From an uncultured Clostridia bacterium (GTDB lineage: Bacteria > Bacillota > Clostridia > Oscillospirales > CAG-272), in the NCBI GenBank assembly GCA_947624995.1, contig CANQMS010000019.1, positions 1-38,425 of the forward strand: a stretch of DNA of 38,425 bases, in the 5' to 3' direction. Positions within the stretch are counted from its first letter, which is position 1. The number at the start of each line of letters is the position of its first letter. Under the pieces are notes generated by a model. The model worked only from the letters and a program-made list of their open reading frames with translations, did not search any database and had not been told where the DNA came from. Positions 1 to 9,181 of the stretch are shown one piece after another. Position numbers and translations under genes: made by a program.

Positions 1-641
1 ACGATGTTCGCAGCGCCTGCGCGAGCGCGGCGGAGGTCACCCTTTCTGTGCGGACCGTCGAGGATCATCTGGTCGCCCGTGTAGGCGTGGATCGTCGACA
101 TGATGCCGCTCTGTATCGGCGCGTACTTGTTGAGCGCGTCAGCCATGGGAGCGAGGCAGTTCGTCGTGCAGGAAGCGGCGGAAATGATGTTGTCTTCCTT
201 CGTGAGCGTCTTCTCGTTTACGCTGTAAACGATCGTCGGCAGATCGTTGCCCGCGGGAGCGGAGATAACGACCTTCTTGGCGCCTGCGTCGATGTGAGCC
301 TGGGACTTCGCCTTAGAGGTGTAGAAGCCGGTACACTCGAGAACGACGTCAACGCCGAGCTCGCCCCACGGAAGATCCGCGGCGTTCTTTTCGCTGTATA
401 TCGTGATCTTTGTGCCGTCTACGACGATGCAGCCCTCGCCCGCTTCAACAGTGTGGGTGTGTTCGCCGATCTTGCCGCAGTAGCCGCCCTGAGCGGTATC
501 GTACTTGAGCAGATGCGCGAGCATCGCGGGATCGGTCAGATCGTTGATTGCCACTACCTCATAGCCGGGAGCGCCGAACATCTGACGGAACGCGAGACGG
601 CCGATTCTGCCAAATCCGTTAATTGCAACTTTTACTGACAT
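1..641 (-). CDS. gap: Glyceraldehyde-3-phosphate dehydrogenase, N-terminal part (runs off the window)
   Basis: Reading the minus strand from the ATG at 641 gives about 213 residues that begin [20 protein letters not shown], the NAD-binding Rossmann start of glycolytic GAPDH. The SAASCTTN motif follows, with the nucleophilic cysteine at about residue 158. The enzyme converts glyceraldehyde-3-phosphate, phosphate and NAD+ to 1,3-bisphosphoglycerate in the cytosol. The Asn-Asp pair after the second beta strand (AIND) suits an NAD-type enzyme. A strong GGAGGA lies 9 bases before the ATG. The catalytic C-terminal half lies beyond base 1. It has its own promoter downstream of addA, so it is probably not only read through from the addAB cluster. 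Identification is secure; NAD versus NADP preference is inferred. Confidence 0.96.
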   Translation of the reverse strand, partial: MSVKVAINGFGRIGRLAFRQMFGAPGYEVVAINDLTDPAMLAHLLKYDTAQGGYCGKIGEHTHTVEAGEGCIVVDGTKITIYSEKNAADLPWGELGVDVVLECTGFYTSKAKSQAHIDAGAKKVVISAPAGNDLPTIVYSVNEKTLTKEDNIISAASCTTNCLAPMADALNKYAPIQSGIMSTIHAYTGDQMILDGPHRKGDLRRARAGAANI

Positions 642-791
642 GGTTTTTTGTCCTCCGTATAAATATGTTTTTTGTTTTTCATGTCTGCCATCGTATATTG
701 TATCTCAATTTCGCGAAAAAAACAAGGGGGTCGGAAAGATTTAGCGCGCCTTTTTCCAAATATTTATGCGCGGGGAGCGTTCTATCCCGTG
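642..791 (-). other. addA-gap intergenic region with gap promoter
   Basis: This 150-base gap separates the addA stop from the gap start, both on the minus strand. It holds the gap promoter and a short palindrome inside it, both listed separately. I see no convincing hairpin plus T-tract, so some read-through from addA into gap is possible. Confidence 0.6.
697..725 (-). promoter_or_regulatory. Sigma-A-type promoter of gap with palindrome in the spacer
   Basis: On the minus strand TTGTTT (725-720) and TACAAT (702-697) are separated by 17 bases, a good housekeeping promoter 56 bases before the gap ATG. The perfect 10-base palindrome TTTCGCGAAA (709-718) sits wholly between the -35 and -10 boxes, where a bound repressor would block polymerase. 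The repressor is not identified. Confidence 0.65.
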
Positions 792-3700
792 CTATACGAC
801 CGAGACGGCGTCGCCGAGGCACATTGAATAGACGAGCGCCTCCTTCGGCGGCTCGCCGAAGATGCGCGTGAGCGCCGCTTTATAATACGAAAGCTGGCGC
901 GCGTGCCTGCCGCGCAGAGCCGCCTCTGCCGCCTCGCGGTGCGAAAGCTCGTACGGCGAGAGCCGATCCGTCTTATAATCGAGCAGCACGATGCCGCCGT
1001 CCTCCTCGCGGAAAAAGCAGTCTATAACGCCCTGAACGAGCAGCGTCTCGTCCCTGTACGATTCCCTGTCCTCCGCGTTTTCCGTAAACTCGGCGGCAGG
1101 CAGGCGCACGTTGAACCTGCGCTCGCGGTAGACCTCGCGCGACGCCTTTATGCGCGCGTACACATCCGACCGGAAGAACGCCTCGACCTCCCGGAACCTG
1201 ATCCGCGCAAGGTCCTCTTTTTTGATATATCCGCGAGACAGAAGGCGCTCCCCCTCAGCGACGGCGTCACGCTCCGCAGACGGAAAATCGCAGAACTGCA
1301 TAAATATATGCGTCGCCGTTCCCGCGAGCGCGGACTCGCTCGGCTCCTCCGCCGACGGCGCCGAGACGAGCTCGACCGAGTCCGTGTCGAGGATGCCGGG
1401 CTCGAGCCTTGAAACGGACAGCTTTGCGGGCAGCGCTCCGAGCCGCTCGAACGGGTATCTGTACGAAAAGCGCTCCCTTATCTTTTCGCGGTACGCCTCG
1501 ACCGCCTCGCGGCTGATCTCTGGCTCATTTTCTTCTGTTTCTTCTTCCCCTTTTGTCGTCTCTCTCGCGTCTTCGGCGAGCGCCTCCGGGATCGCTCCTT
1601 CCGCGGGCGATTTTATTTCGACCGTATACGGGCAGCCGTCGCCGGCGGCGAAAAGCGCCGTCAGCATCCACTCGATATAGGTCTTTTTCTTCGTCGCCGT
1701 ATACGCCGAGAACAGCCCCGCCTCGAGCCGCGCCTCCGCGACCGTTTTCTCCGGGTCGCCGACGCCCGCCGTCACATACAGGCGCTCCTTCGCGCGCGTC
1801 AGGGCGACGTACAGCACCCTCATCTCCTCGGCGACACCCTCGCGCAGTATCGTTTCCGCGACGCCGACGCGCGGCAGCGTGTCCGTCACTATTACGGACT
1901 TTCCCTCCTCGTCGGCGCGCAGCCTCATCGCGACGCCGGCGCGGCGGCTGTAAAGCACGGATGGCTTCGCGTCCTCCTCATTGCGCCGGGAGCCGCAGCC
2001 CGCAAGGATCACGACGGGGAATTCAAGCCCCTTTGATTTGTGTACCGTCAAAAGCTTTACGGCGTCGGGCAGCCCCTCGGACGGCGCGGGGCTTTCCGCG
2101 CCGCGCTCGATCAGGCTGTCGACAAACGAAACGAACCTATGCAGCCCGCGGAACCCGTCACGCTCAAATGAGCGCGCGTACTCGTAGAGCGTGTGTATGT
2201 TCCCGGCGGCAAATTCCGGCGGTCTTTCGCCGCCCCTGTTGCCGTCCGCCCACAAAAGCGCCTCGATCCCCGTCTCGCGGTACAGCATCGCGATGACCTC
2301 GTCCGCCGTCATCGTCCTTGACGATTCCCGCCACCGGTCTATGACGGAACACGCGCCGCGGCATTTTCCGGCAAGCTCGCCGTCGCCGTCCGCGGCGTCC
2401 CGCAAAACGCGCCACAGCGGGCGCCTGTCGCCCGATTTGATCGCCGTCAGCTCGTCGAGCGTAAATCCGAACACGGGGGAGCGGAGCGCGCCCGCCGTAT
2501 ATATGTCGTAGAGCGGATTGTCGCAGACGTGCAGGAGCGAGAGGATAAGCAGGATCTCGGGGCTGTCAAAAAAATTGTCACTCGCGCCGTTCTCGGACGT
2601 TATGCCGCGCCGCCGCAGCGCATCCGCTATCTTTTCCGCCCGATCCTTCGCCGAGCGCATCAGTATCGCGATGTCGGACGCACGCGTCCCGCGCGCGATC
2701 TCCGCCGCCGCAAGGTCCGCGACCTCCTCCGCCTCGCGGTCCGTGTCCGTGAGGATCACCCTAACGGGCTCCGGCGCGTGTTCTTCTTTTTTGCCGTGCC
2801 GCAGCGCGTCCTCTTCGCCGTAGCTGACGCTGCCGAACGGCAGAAGCATACCCGAGACCGCGTTCGTGAACTTCACAATCGGTTCGTCGCAGCGGAAGTT
2901 GTCCGACATGTATATCGCGCCGAGCCTGCGCCTGTACCCGTCAAACAGCGTCGGGTCCGAGCCGCGGAAGCCGTATATAGACTGCTTCACGTCGCCGACC
3001 ATAAATCTGTTTTTGCGCGACAGCGCCTGAAAGATCATGTCCTGCGTCTCGTTCACGTCCTGATATTCGTCTATGTATATCTCGTCGTACTGCCCGGCGA
3101 TCTCGGACGCGATCCCGGGGTCGCGGAGCAGCTCCGCCGTCATGTGTTCGAGGTCCGCGTAGTCGAGCAGGCACCGGCGCCGCTTCTCCTCCGTGAAAAC
3201 GCGGTCAAACTCCGTGAGCACGCGGACGATTCCGCGGCAGACGGACACGGTTTTTGAGACAGAGCGCGCGAGGACCTCGTCCGGGACGGAGAAAAAGCTC
3301 TCCCGCAGCTTTGTCACGAACGCTCCCGCTTCCTTCCTCTTTTTCACGTAGAACTCTATTTCCTCGGGCTTCTCCTTTTCGCCCTTGCCGAGGCGCGGCG
3401 GCGCGTACGCGCCGAGCGCCTCCGCGACCGCTTTATAGTCGCCGGAGCCGAGCGCGTCCTTTATCCTTCTGAGCCCCGCGAGCGTGCCCTCGAACCCTTC
3501 GCGATACGCGGACGCGTATTTTTCGTATTTCGATATCGTAAGGCAGCCCTCTTCTGCCGCGCGGACGTAATATTCTATCCCCTCTTCCGCCGTTTTCCTT
3601 ATTCCCGCGCCGTATGACGACGTGAGAAAACCGTCGGCGCCCGCCGCCTCGAGCCTGTCCGCCGCATCTGCGATCATATTGTACCTGCGCGGCAGGCACG

Positions 3701-4253
3701 AGGTCTTCACGTACAGAGAGCCGAGCGTCTTCTCCATCTCGGAGCCGTCGCGCCCGCCTGCAATGTGGTCCGCGAGCATGACGATGTCGTCCGCGGGCGT
3801 GCCCTCTCCGCTGTCGGAGGCGTAAAACCCGTCTACGGTCCTCTTCATGCAGTCCTCGCGCAAAAGCCTCATCTCCGGCTCGTCCGCGACCCTGACGCGC
3901 GGCGGCAGACCGAGCTGCCCGAAATACCGCTTCACGACGGACGTGCAGAATCCGTCTATCGTCCTGATGTCCGCGCTCTCGATCCTCGAGAGCTGGCGTC
4001 GAAGCCGTATGTCCGCCGTGTCCTCGGCGGACGCCTGCCTTATCGCGTCCGTTATCTTCTTTTTCATGTCGGCTGCCGACGCCTTTGAAAAGGTCACGAC
4101 GAGCATACGCGTTATGTCGCCGCCCGCCCTGATGCGCCTTATTATGCGCTCCGTCAGCGCCGTCGTCTTCCCGGAGCCCGCGGCTGCCGAGACGAGCACG
4201 TCGCCGCCCTCCGCTCCTATCGCGCGGAGCTGCGATTCTGTCCACTTTGGCAT
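792..4253 (-). CDS. addA: ATP-dependent helicase/nuclease subunit A (AddA)
   Basis: This is the AddA subunit of the AddAB (RexAB) double-strand-break resection complex, a UvrD-family 3'-5' helicase with a C-terminal RecB-type nuclease that prepares ends for RecA. At 1153 residues it has the normal AddA size. Visible motifs are Walker A SAAAGSGKTT (about residues 22-31), Walker B/motif II IYIDEYQDVNETQ, motif III GDVKQSIYGFRG, motif V LTVHKSKGLEFPVVILAG, motif VI RVLYVALTRAKERLYV, and the nuclease signature GVIDCF...VLLDYKTDR near the C terminus. The ATG at 4253 was chosen because GGGGAGGTGA, overlapping the addB stop, lies just upstream. A longer open frame reaches 4424 but only runs antisense-free inside addB. 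It is translated 7 bases after addB, so the two are coupled. Confidence 0.97.
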   Translation of the reverse strand: MPKWTESQLRAIGAEGGDVLVSAAAGSGKTTALTERIIRRIRAGGDITRMLVVTFSKASAADMKKKITDAIRQASAEDTADIRLRRQLSRIESADIRTIDGFCTSVVKRYFGQLGLPPRVRVADEPEMRLLREDCMKRTVDGFYASDSGEGTPADDIVMLADHIAGGRDGSEMEKTLGSLYVKTSCLPRRYNMIADAADRLEAAGADGFLTSSYGAGIRKTAEEGIEYYVRAAEEGCLTISKYEKYASAYREGFEGTLAGLRRIKDALGSGDYKAVAEALGAYAPPRLGKGEKEKPEEIEFYVKKRKEAGAFVTKLRESFFSVPDEVLARSVSKTVSVCRGIVRVLTEFDRVFTEEKRRRCLLDYADLEHMTAELLRDPGIASEIAGQYDEIYIDEYQDVNETQDMIFQALSRKNRFMVGDVKQSIYGFRGSDPTLFDGYRRRLGAIYMSDNFRCDEPIVKFTNAVSGMLLPFGSVSYGEEDALRHGKKEEHAPEPVRVILTDTDREAEEVADLAAAEIARGTRASDIAILMRSAKDRAEKIADALRRRGITSENGASDNFFDSPEILLILSLLHVCDNPLYDIYTAGALRSPVFGFTLDELTAIKSGDRRPLWRVLRDAADGDGELAGKCRGACSVIDRWRESSRTMTADEVIAMLYRETGIEALLWADGNRGGERPPEFAAGNIHTLYEYARSFERDGFRGLHRFVSFVDSLIERGAESPAPSEGLPDAVKLLTVHKSKGLEFPVVILAGCGSRRNEEDAKPSVLYSRRAGVAMRLRADEEGKSVIVTDTLPRVGVAETILREGVAEEMRVLYVALTRAKERLYVTAGVGDPEKTVAEARLEAGLFSAYTATKKKTYIEWMLTALFAAGDGCPYTVEIKSPAEGAIPEALAEDARETTKGEEETEENEPEISREAVEAYREKIRERFSYRYPFERLGALPAKLSVSRLEPGILDTDSVELVSAPSAEEPSESALAGTATHIFMQFCDFPSAERDAVAEGERLLSRGYIKKEDLARIRFREVEAFFRSDVYARIKASREVYRERRFNVRLPAAEFTENAEDRESYRDETLLVQGVIDCFFREEDGGIVLLDYKTDRLSPYELSHREAAEAALRGRHARQLSYYKAALTRIFGEPPKEALVYSMCLGDAVSVV

Positions 4254-4260
4254 ATCCCGC

Positions 4261-7200
4261 TCACCTCCCCTTCTTTTTCGCGCTGCGGCAGACGGACTTC
4301 GCGGCGCAGTATTCGCACGGATCGACGCCTCCGTGCGGGGTCGGCTCCGCATCCGCAAGACCGGAGCGCAGCTCGGAGGAGATCCTCCCGACCGTGCGGC
4401 ACAGCTCGCCGTACATGCGGTCAAAGCCTCCCCCGTCCGTGAGGCTTTTCACCGAATCCGCGTCGGGCGACCCGTCCTTTTTCAGCCTGACGGGGATGAA
4501 TTCCCCCGACATCTCCGGGTCCTGCGCGCGCAGGACCGCCTCGTCCGCGAGCAGTATGCCCTGCCGCGCGAGCTTATCCGTCTCCCTGTACGTCTCGCCG
4601 CTCCCGACGCCGACCTTTATGTCGTCCGGGCGGACCTTTACATACAAGAACCCTGCGGGGACTATCCGGTCCCCCTCCTCGCCGCCGATATCCGCCGCGT
4701 TCGCCTCGGAGACGAACGTGTACAAATACAGCGGGAGCTGTATGTTGTGCCCCTCCGCAATGTCGTCCGGCGAGAACGTGTGGTTGCCCGACTTATAGTC
4801 GATCACGCGGACATACAGATTGCCCTCTCCGTCGCGGTACGTGTCGATCCTGTCCGCGATGCCGCGCAGATACGCGCTCCTCCCGCCGCCGAGCGGTATC
4901 TCGAGCGGCGGCATCGTACCCTCTCCGAGCCCGAACGGGACCTCGAACAGCACGGGGCGGAATTTGCTCGCCGCGAACTCCTGCCTGAACGAGCGCAAAA
5001 ACAGCAGCACCGACCGGCGAAGGCGGCGGAAAAGATCTCTGACGCGCGCCGTCTCCTCGTCGCGCGGGCATGCGGCGGCGATATATTCCGCGATCGCCCC
5101 GTCGGCTGCCGCCTCGAGCTCCTCCTCCGTCACGTCTTCCCTTGTGACGATGCCGGATGAAAACATCTTTTCGAGCAGCTCGTGTACGAACGTGCCGATG
5201 TCGGTATATCCTATCGCGGCGCGCCCGCGCTCGCGCAGACCGAGAATGTGCTTACAATAGAACCCGAACCGGCAGGACACAAAGTCCTCGAGCCTCGACT
5301 GGGAAAAATATATGTCCCCGCCGAACAGCTTCTCCGCCGTTTTGTCGGACACGGTCACGTGCGGCGACGATATCGGCACCGAGAGCCCCGCGAGCGTGCG
5401 CTTCATGTCCCCGTCGTCCGCGGTCTCAAGGATCACCGCCTCGCGCAGAGCCGCGTCCTCGATGCGCGTGAACTGCGAGACAGCGCCGGACCGCGAAAAG
5501 ATCCCCTCGATGCCGAGAACGCCGCGGTGCTTTTTCGTTTTGAGAGCCGGGTACAGCTCCGATATGCGCCCGATGACGGACGGGACCCCGTCCGCGGATG
5601 TTCTGTATGTAAATATGAGCTTTTCCTCCGCGTCCGAGGCGCAGCGGATGAAGTTATAAAGCTCCATCGCGGCGCGGTAGCCGTCGTCCTCGCCGACGCG
5701 AACGCCCGCGCCCTCGAGCGCGCACCGCTCAGCCTCGGAGAAAAATCCGCCCCCGCCGCCCGCGGGCAGCTCGCCGTCCGCGACGCCGAGCATTATGACG
5801 AGCTTATGCCCGGAGCCGCGCATCCCGATCGTGTCCGAGATCTCGACCTCGTCCGTGCGCCCCGGTATCGTCCCGACCGAGAGCGTCCTTATCGCGAGAT
5901 CGAGGCAGGATATGTATTCGTCCGCCGTCATCGCGCCGTCCGGAGAAGAGAGCTCCACCGCGGACAGCGCGCCTTCGACGATGTCGGCGAGCTGGGCGCG
6001 CACGGCGTCCGTCTTTTCCGTTATCCGTGACAAAAATTCGCGCACCGCCGCCGTCTTTGCCGCGGCGTCCGTATCGGCGCCGAATGACTCCGAAAGCTTC
6101 AAAAGCGGTCCCGTTACCGTGCGGCGCGCGCCGTTTACATCGGCGAGCATACGCTCGCCCTCCTCCGTCCATGTCGCCGTATATCCGTCCGGGTTCATGC
6201 TCCAGACGCCGCCGTCCGGGTCGCGGAAGCGCCGCCCCCCGAGGTTCCACGTCGTCATGTAGAGCAGAAGCTCGTCCTCCTCGTCGACCGTCAGCCCCGA
6301 AAGCCCCGTTTTGATGTACGCGGCGATATCGTCGCGCCGCCAACCGCCGGAAATGACGCGGAGCGCCGCCGTCAGCGCCGCCGCCTCCGGCATTTTCTCC
6401 ACCCGGACGCGGTCCGACATATGGTACGGGATCGCGTAGTCGTCAAACATACTGTCGATGATCCCGCGGTAGCTCTCGACGGAGCCGGTGCAGACGGCGA
6501 TGTCGCGGTACCTCATCCCGCCGCGGACCGCCGACGCGATCTCTATCGCGGCTGCCTCAGCCTCGCCGCGCCTGCTCTCCGCCTCGATGACGGCTATCCC
6601 CTCTGGCGCCGCGTCGGAGATGCTGCCGCACGTGTCAAATAAAGACTCGGCGAGCGTCCCGATGACGTCCTCGCGCCGCCCGTCAGCGACCGTGACCGAG
6701 AAGGGTACCCTCTCCGCCTCAGCCGCCGCGCGCAGCCTGTCACGCGTTTTTTCGATGCCGTCAAACTCCGGGCGTCGCCCGATCTGCCTCGCGTCGCCCG
6801 GAATGGCGAAAACTATCCTGCACGCGTCCGCCTGCTTCGCGGCGACGCGTATCATCGCGTTCTGCTGCGCCGTAAAGCCCGAGAACGCAAACAGAATGAC
6901 CTCGCTTCCGGCGAAAAAGCCGCCGTCCCGGGCGCGGTCGACGGCGTACGTGAGAGCCGATATCCGGTCGCTGTAGCTGTCGGTAAGCAGCCGGTCATAC
7001 GTCTCGTAAATATTGGCGATGTCGATGTATTTGCCGACGCCTGCGGCAGCCCCGTCCGCAGACAGCCTGACCGCCGCCCGCATCAGGTCCTCTGGGGCGA
7101 CCATGCTCTGCTTGAGCTCGCCGACGGCGTCGAGTATTACGTCGACGCCGTCCGGCGTCAGCCGGTCGTATACCAAAAGATCTTTGCGGCAGGCGGAGAT

Positions 7201-7482
7201 CGCGCGCCACATCGTCACAGCCTCCGCGGCGCGGTCGGCGTAGTCGTATATCACGCCGCCCTCGCGGCGGAATATGTTGTCCGCGAGCCTGCCGAAGCTC
7301 ACGATATCGTAATAAAGCTGCGCCGAAGGCGGTGCCTCCCTTGACAGCGCGTCCTCGACCGTGACCGCCATCTGATCCGGGATGACGATCCAGACGTGTT
7401 TTTTCTCAGCCGCGGAGTCCGTGACGGCGCGGGCGAGATATGAAAGCCCCCGCTCTATGCCGGGAATGTAGCAGAGCTCCAT
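4261..7482 (-). CDS. addB: ATP-dependent helicase/nuclease subunit B (AddB)
   Basis: AddB is the inactive-helicase, nuclease-bearing partner of AddA. The protein has 1073 residues. The nuclease core reads IDYKSGNHTF near residue 900, and the family's structural 4Fe-4S cysteines are visible: Cys737 (DFVSCRFGFYC) and the C-terminal CEYCAAKSVC at 1056, 1059 and 1065. The N terminus aligns with other AddB proteins (VIPDQMAVTVEDAL corresponds to the usual VPDQ segment), but the usual N-terminal Walker A (G-x-x-G-S-G-K-T) is replaced by IPGIERGLS, so this copy should not bind ATP there. An AAGGGGG lies 7 bases before the ATG. It follows the phosphatase-like gene by 21 bases and precedes addA by 7. 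Confidence 0.94.
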   Translation of the reverse strand: MELCYIPGIERGLSYLARAVTDSAAEKKHVWIVIPDQMAVTVEDALSREAPPSAQLYYDIVSFGRLADNIFRREGGVIYDYADRAAEAVTMWRAISACRKDLLVYDRLTPDGVDVILDAVGELKQSMVAPEDLMRAAVRLSADGAAAGVGKYIDIANIYETYDRLLTDSYSDRISALTYAVDRARDGGFFAGSEVILFAFSGFTAQQNAMIRVAAKQADACRIVFAIPGDARQIGRRPEFDGIEKTRDRLRAAAEAERVPFSVTVADGRREDVIGTLAESLFDTCGSISDAAPEGIAVIEAESRRGEAEAAAIEIASAVRGGMRYRDIAVCTGSVESYRGIIDSMFDDYAIPYHMSDRVRVEKMPEAAALTAALRVISGGWRRDDIAAYIKTGLSGLTVDEEDELLLYMTTWNLGGRRFRDPDGGVWSMNPDGYTATWTEEGERMLADVNGARRTVTGPLLKLSESFGADTDAAAKTAAVREFLSRITEKTDAVRAQLADIVEGALSAVELSSPDGAMTADEYISCLDLAIRTLSVGTIPGRTDEVEISDTIGMRGSGHKLVIMLGVADGELPAGGGGGFFSEAERCALEGAGVRVGEDDGYRAAMELYNFIRCASDAEEKLIFTYRTSADGVPSVIGRISELYPALKTKKHRGVLGIEGIFSRSGAVSQFTRIEDAALREAVILETADDGDMKRTLAGLSVPISSPHVTVSDKTAEKLFGGDIYFSQSRLEDFVSCRFGFYCKHILGLRERGRAAIGYTDIGTFVHELLEKMFSSGIVTREDVTEEELEAAADGAIAEYIAAACPRDEETARVRDLFRRLRRSVLLFLRSFRQEFAASKFRPVLFEVPFGLGEGTMPPLEIPLGGGRSAYLRGIADRIDTYRDGEGNLYVRVIDYKSGNHTFSPDDIAEGHNIQLPLYLYTFVSEANAADIGGEEGDRIVPAGFLYVKVRPDDIKVGVGSGETYRETDKLARQGILLADEAVLRAQDPEMSGEFIPVRLKKDGSPDADSVKSLTDGGGFDRMYGELCRTVGRISSELRSGLADAEPTPHGGVDPCEYCAAKSVCRSAKKKGR

Positions 7483-7503
7483 CGAAAAGCCCCCTTTATA
7501 CCG

Positions 7504-8310
7504 TTATTTTACCGAATTCAGAACGCGCGCCGCCTCGTCGCGCGCGGCGGCGTTCGTCGCTAAAACGGACGTCGGGCGGCGGGCATCTATGTCCCCGCCG
7601 TCAAGGCGTGTCAGTATGCCGCCCGCCTCCTTTATTATGACCTCCGCCGCGGCAAAGTCCCACGGCGAGAGCTTCATTTCAAAATAGACGTCGTATCTGC
7701 CCGCCGCGACGTAGCAGATATCGAGCGCAGCCGAGCCCTCTCTGCGCACCTCGCGGCACGAGAGAAAGAGCGCCTTCGCGCGCGCAAATGTCGCGTCCGC
7801 GTACTGCCGCTCATACGGCGTCGTTCCGAACGCCGCGAGCGCGTCCGGCAGCGCGCGCGCCGAGACGTGTATCTTCGCGGTCGCGCCTCGCTTACGCATA
7901 TACGCGCCTTCCCCCGCGTACGCGTGGAACATTTCGTCCAGAAACGGGTTGTATACGCAGCCGAAAACGGGAGTCCCGCCGACCGCGACCGCAACGCAGA
8001 CGGCGGAATGCGAGAGCCCGTGGATGAAATTCGTTGTCCCGTCTATCGGATCGACGATGAACGCGACCTCGCCGTCCGCGACCTCGTCCGAGGTGTCCCC
8101 TTCCTCAACGATGAACCGCGCCGAGGGTATCACGGCGCGCAGCCTTTCGGTCAGCACGCGCTGCGTCTCTATGTCCCACTCGGTCGCGAAATTTGCGTCC
8201 CCGGGCTTGACCTTCATGTGCGACTCGATGTCGTGCGCGGACAAAAGCCCGCGCCCCGCGTCCGTGACGGCGGCGATTATTTCTTCTCTTTTTTCAGCTT
8301 CCAATATCAT
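7504..8310 (-). CDS. Inositol-monophosphatase family protein
   Basis: A 268-residue Mg2+-dependent phosphatase of the IMPase/SuhB/CysQ fold. The metal-binding motifs are present: EEGD (FIVEEGDTSDE), DPIDGTTNF (VDPIDGTTNFIHGLSHS) and the C-terminal WDFAAAEVIIKEAGG. Family members hydrolyse inositol phosphates, related sugar phosphates or 3'-phosphoadenosine phosphates, and the actual substrate here cannot be read from sequence. The start at 8310 has GGGAGG 9 bases upstream. A longer frame to 8427 lies inside the preceding gene and lacks family similarity. The first 17 bases overlap the 3' end of the QueG-like gene, indicating one transcript. A role tied to the upstream phosphorylase (sugar phosphate handling) is possible but only inferred. 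Confidence 0.9.
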   Translation of the reverse strand: MILEAEKREEIIAAVTDAGRGLLSAHDIESHMKVKPGDANFATEWDIETQRVLTERLRAVIPSARFIVEEGDTSDEVADGEVAFIVDPIDGTTNFIHGLSHSAVCVAVAVGGTPVFGCVYNPFLDEMFHAYAGEGAYMRKRGATAKIHVSARALPDALAAFGTTPYERQYADATFARAKALFLSCREVRREGSAALDICYVAAGRYDVYFEMKLSPWDFAAAEVIIKEAGGILTRLDGGDIDARRPTSVLATNAAARDEAARVLNSVK

Positions 8311-9181
8311 TGTCCTTTTCCTCCCGAAGGTGCAGATTCCGCCTGACGACCTCCTCGCCGCGCCATGAATACGCGCGCCTGCCGAAATCCCCGGTGCCGA
8401 CGAGATCCGAAAGCGTGTCCCCGTCAAGCGTCTTTATAAGTTTTTCCTTGAAATACCGCAGCGGCGTTTCGAGCGTGCCCGCCGCCCTCGCCGCCTTCGT
8501 GTACGGGCAGACGAGCCCGCAGATGTCGCATCCCCAGACATATTCGGCGCCCGCGACGGTGTCGCCGTCGCCGTCCGACAGCTTCTTTTTCTGTGTCACC
8601 GCCGAAAGGCACCGCTCGCGGTCGATGCGCCCGCCGCCGAGGATCGCGTGTCCCGGGCACGCGCGTATACATTCGCCGCAGCCGCGGCAGCGCCCCGGCT
8701 CATAGCTCCCGCGCGGCGGGACGCCGATGAGCGGCTCCCATGCCCCGGCGTCCGCGTCCGTATAGATACCGCCGATAAATACGAAAGACGAGTATTTTTC
8801 GGAGATCAGAAGTCCGTTTTCGCCCATGACGCCGAGCCCCGCCTTCGCCGCAGCTTTGACCTCGCGTATCGGCGAGCGGTCTGCAAATCCGGCGAATTTC
8901 GCGCCGGGCAAAAGACCTTCGAGGCGCGGCACAATATCTTCGAAGAGCGCGGCGCAGTAAAGGTGATAGTCCTCCGCGACCGCGTACATAGAGACGTTGC
9001 CGCCCTCTCCCCCCGCCGTATAATACGGCAGCAGGAAAAGCAGCGCGCTCCCGCTCACAGCCGATATACCCGCCCGCCCGAGCAGGTACGGCTTTGACAC
9101 CGTACATTCGGAGAGCGGTATCGGCGCGAACGCCTCGATGCCGTACAGCGACACAAGATCGAGCATACAGCGGGCGTTCAC
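8294..9181 (-). CDS. queG: QueG-like iron-sulfur protein (probable epoxyqueuosine reductase)
   Basis: QueG uses cobalamin and two 4Fe-4S clusters to reduce epoxyqueuosine to queuosine in tRNA wobble position 34. Here the 295-residue protein shows a DUF1730-type N-terminal half with FADRSPIREVKAAAKAGLG and MGENGLLI (the Asp in FADR corresponds to the proposed catalytic Asp). A ferredoxin-like half follows with CRGCGECIRACPGHAI and WGCDICGLVCPYTKAA, supplying eight cluster cysteines. It is shorter than many QueG proteins because the C-terminal HEAT-like extension is missing. The start is GTG at 9181 and overlaps the stop of the GH112 gene (GTGA), so translation is probably coupled. An in-frame ATG at 9166 is an alternative. 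Family placement is firm; the exact reaction is inferred. Confidence 0.85.
   Translation of the reverse strand: MNARCMLDLVSLYGIEAFAPIPLSECTVSKPYLLGRAGISAVSGSALLFLLPYYTAGGEGGNVSMYAVAEDYHLYCAALFEDIVPRLEGLLPGAKFAGFADRSPIREVKAAAKAGLGVMGENGLLISEKYSSFVFIGGIYTDADAGAWEPLIGVPPRGSYEPGRCRGCGECIRACPGHAILGGGRIDRERCLSAVTQKKKLSDGDGDTVAGAEYVWGCDICGLVCPYTKAARAAGTLETPLRYFKEKLIKTLDGDTLSDLVGTGDFGRRAYSWRGEEVVRRNLHLREEKDNDIGS

Noticed and set aside
48..638. A 196-codon plus-strand frame at the left edge
   Set aside because: It is the antisense of gap, whose minus-strand translation gives an unmistakable GAPDH.
4254..4424. An upstream extension of addA by 57 codons
   Set aside because: It lies entirely in the addB coding end, lacks family similarity, and the ATG at 4253 has a good ribosome-binding site and starts where AddA normally starts.
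3847..5160. A 437-codon plus-strand frame across the addB-addA junction
   Set aside because: Antisense to both Add subunits, with no recognisable features.
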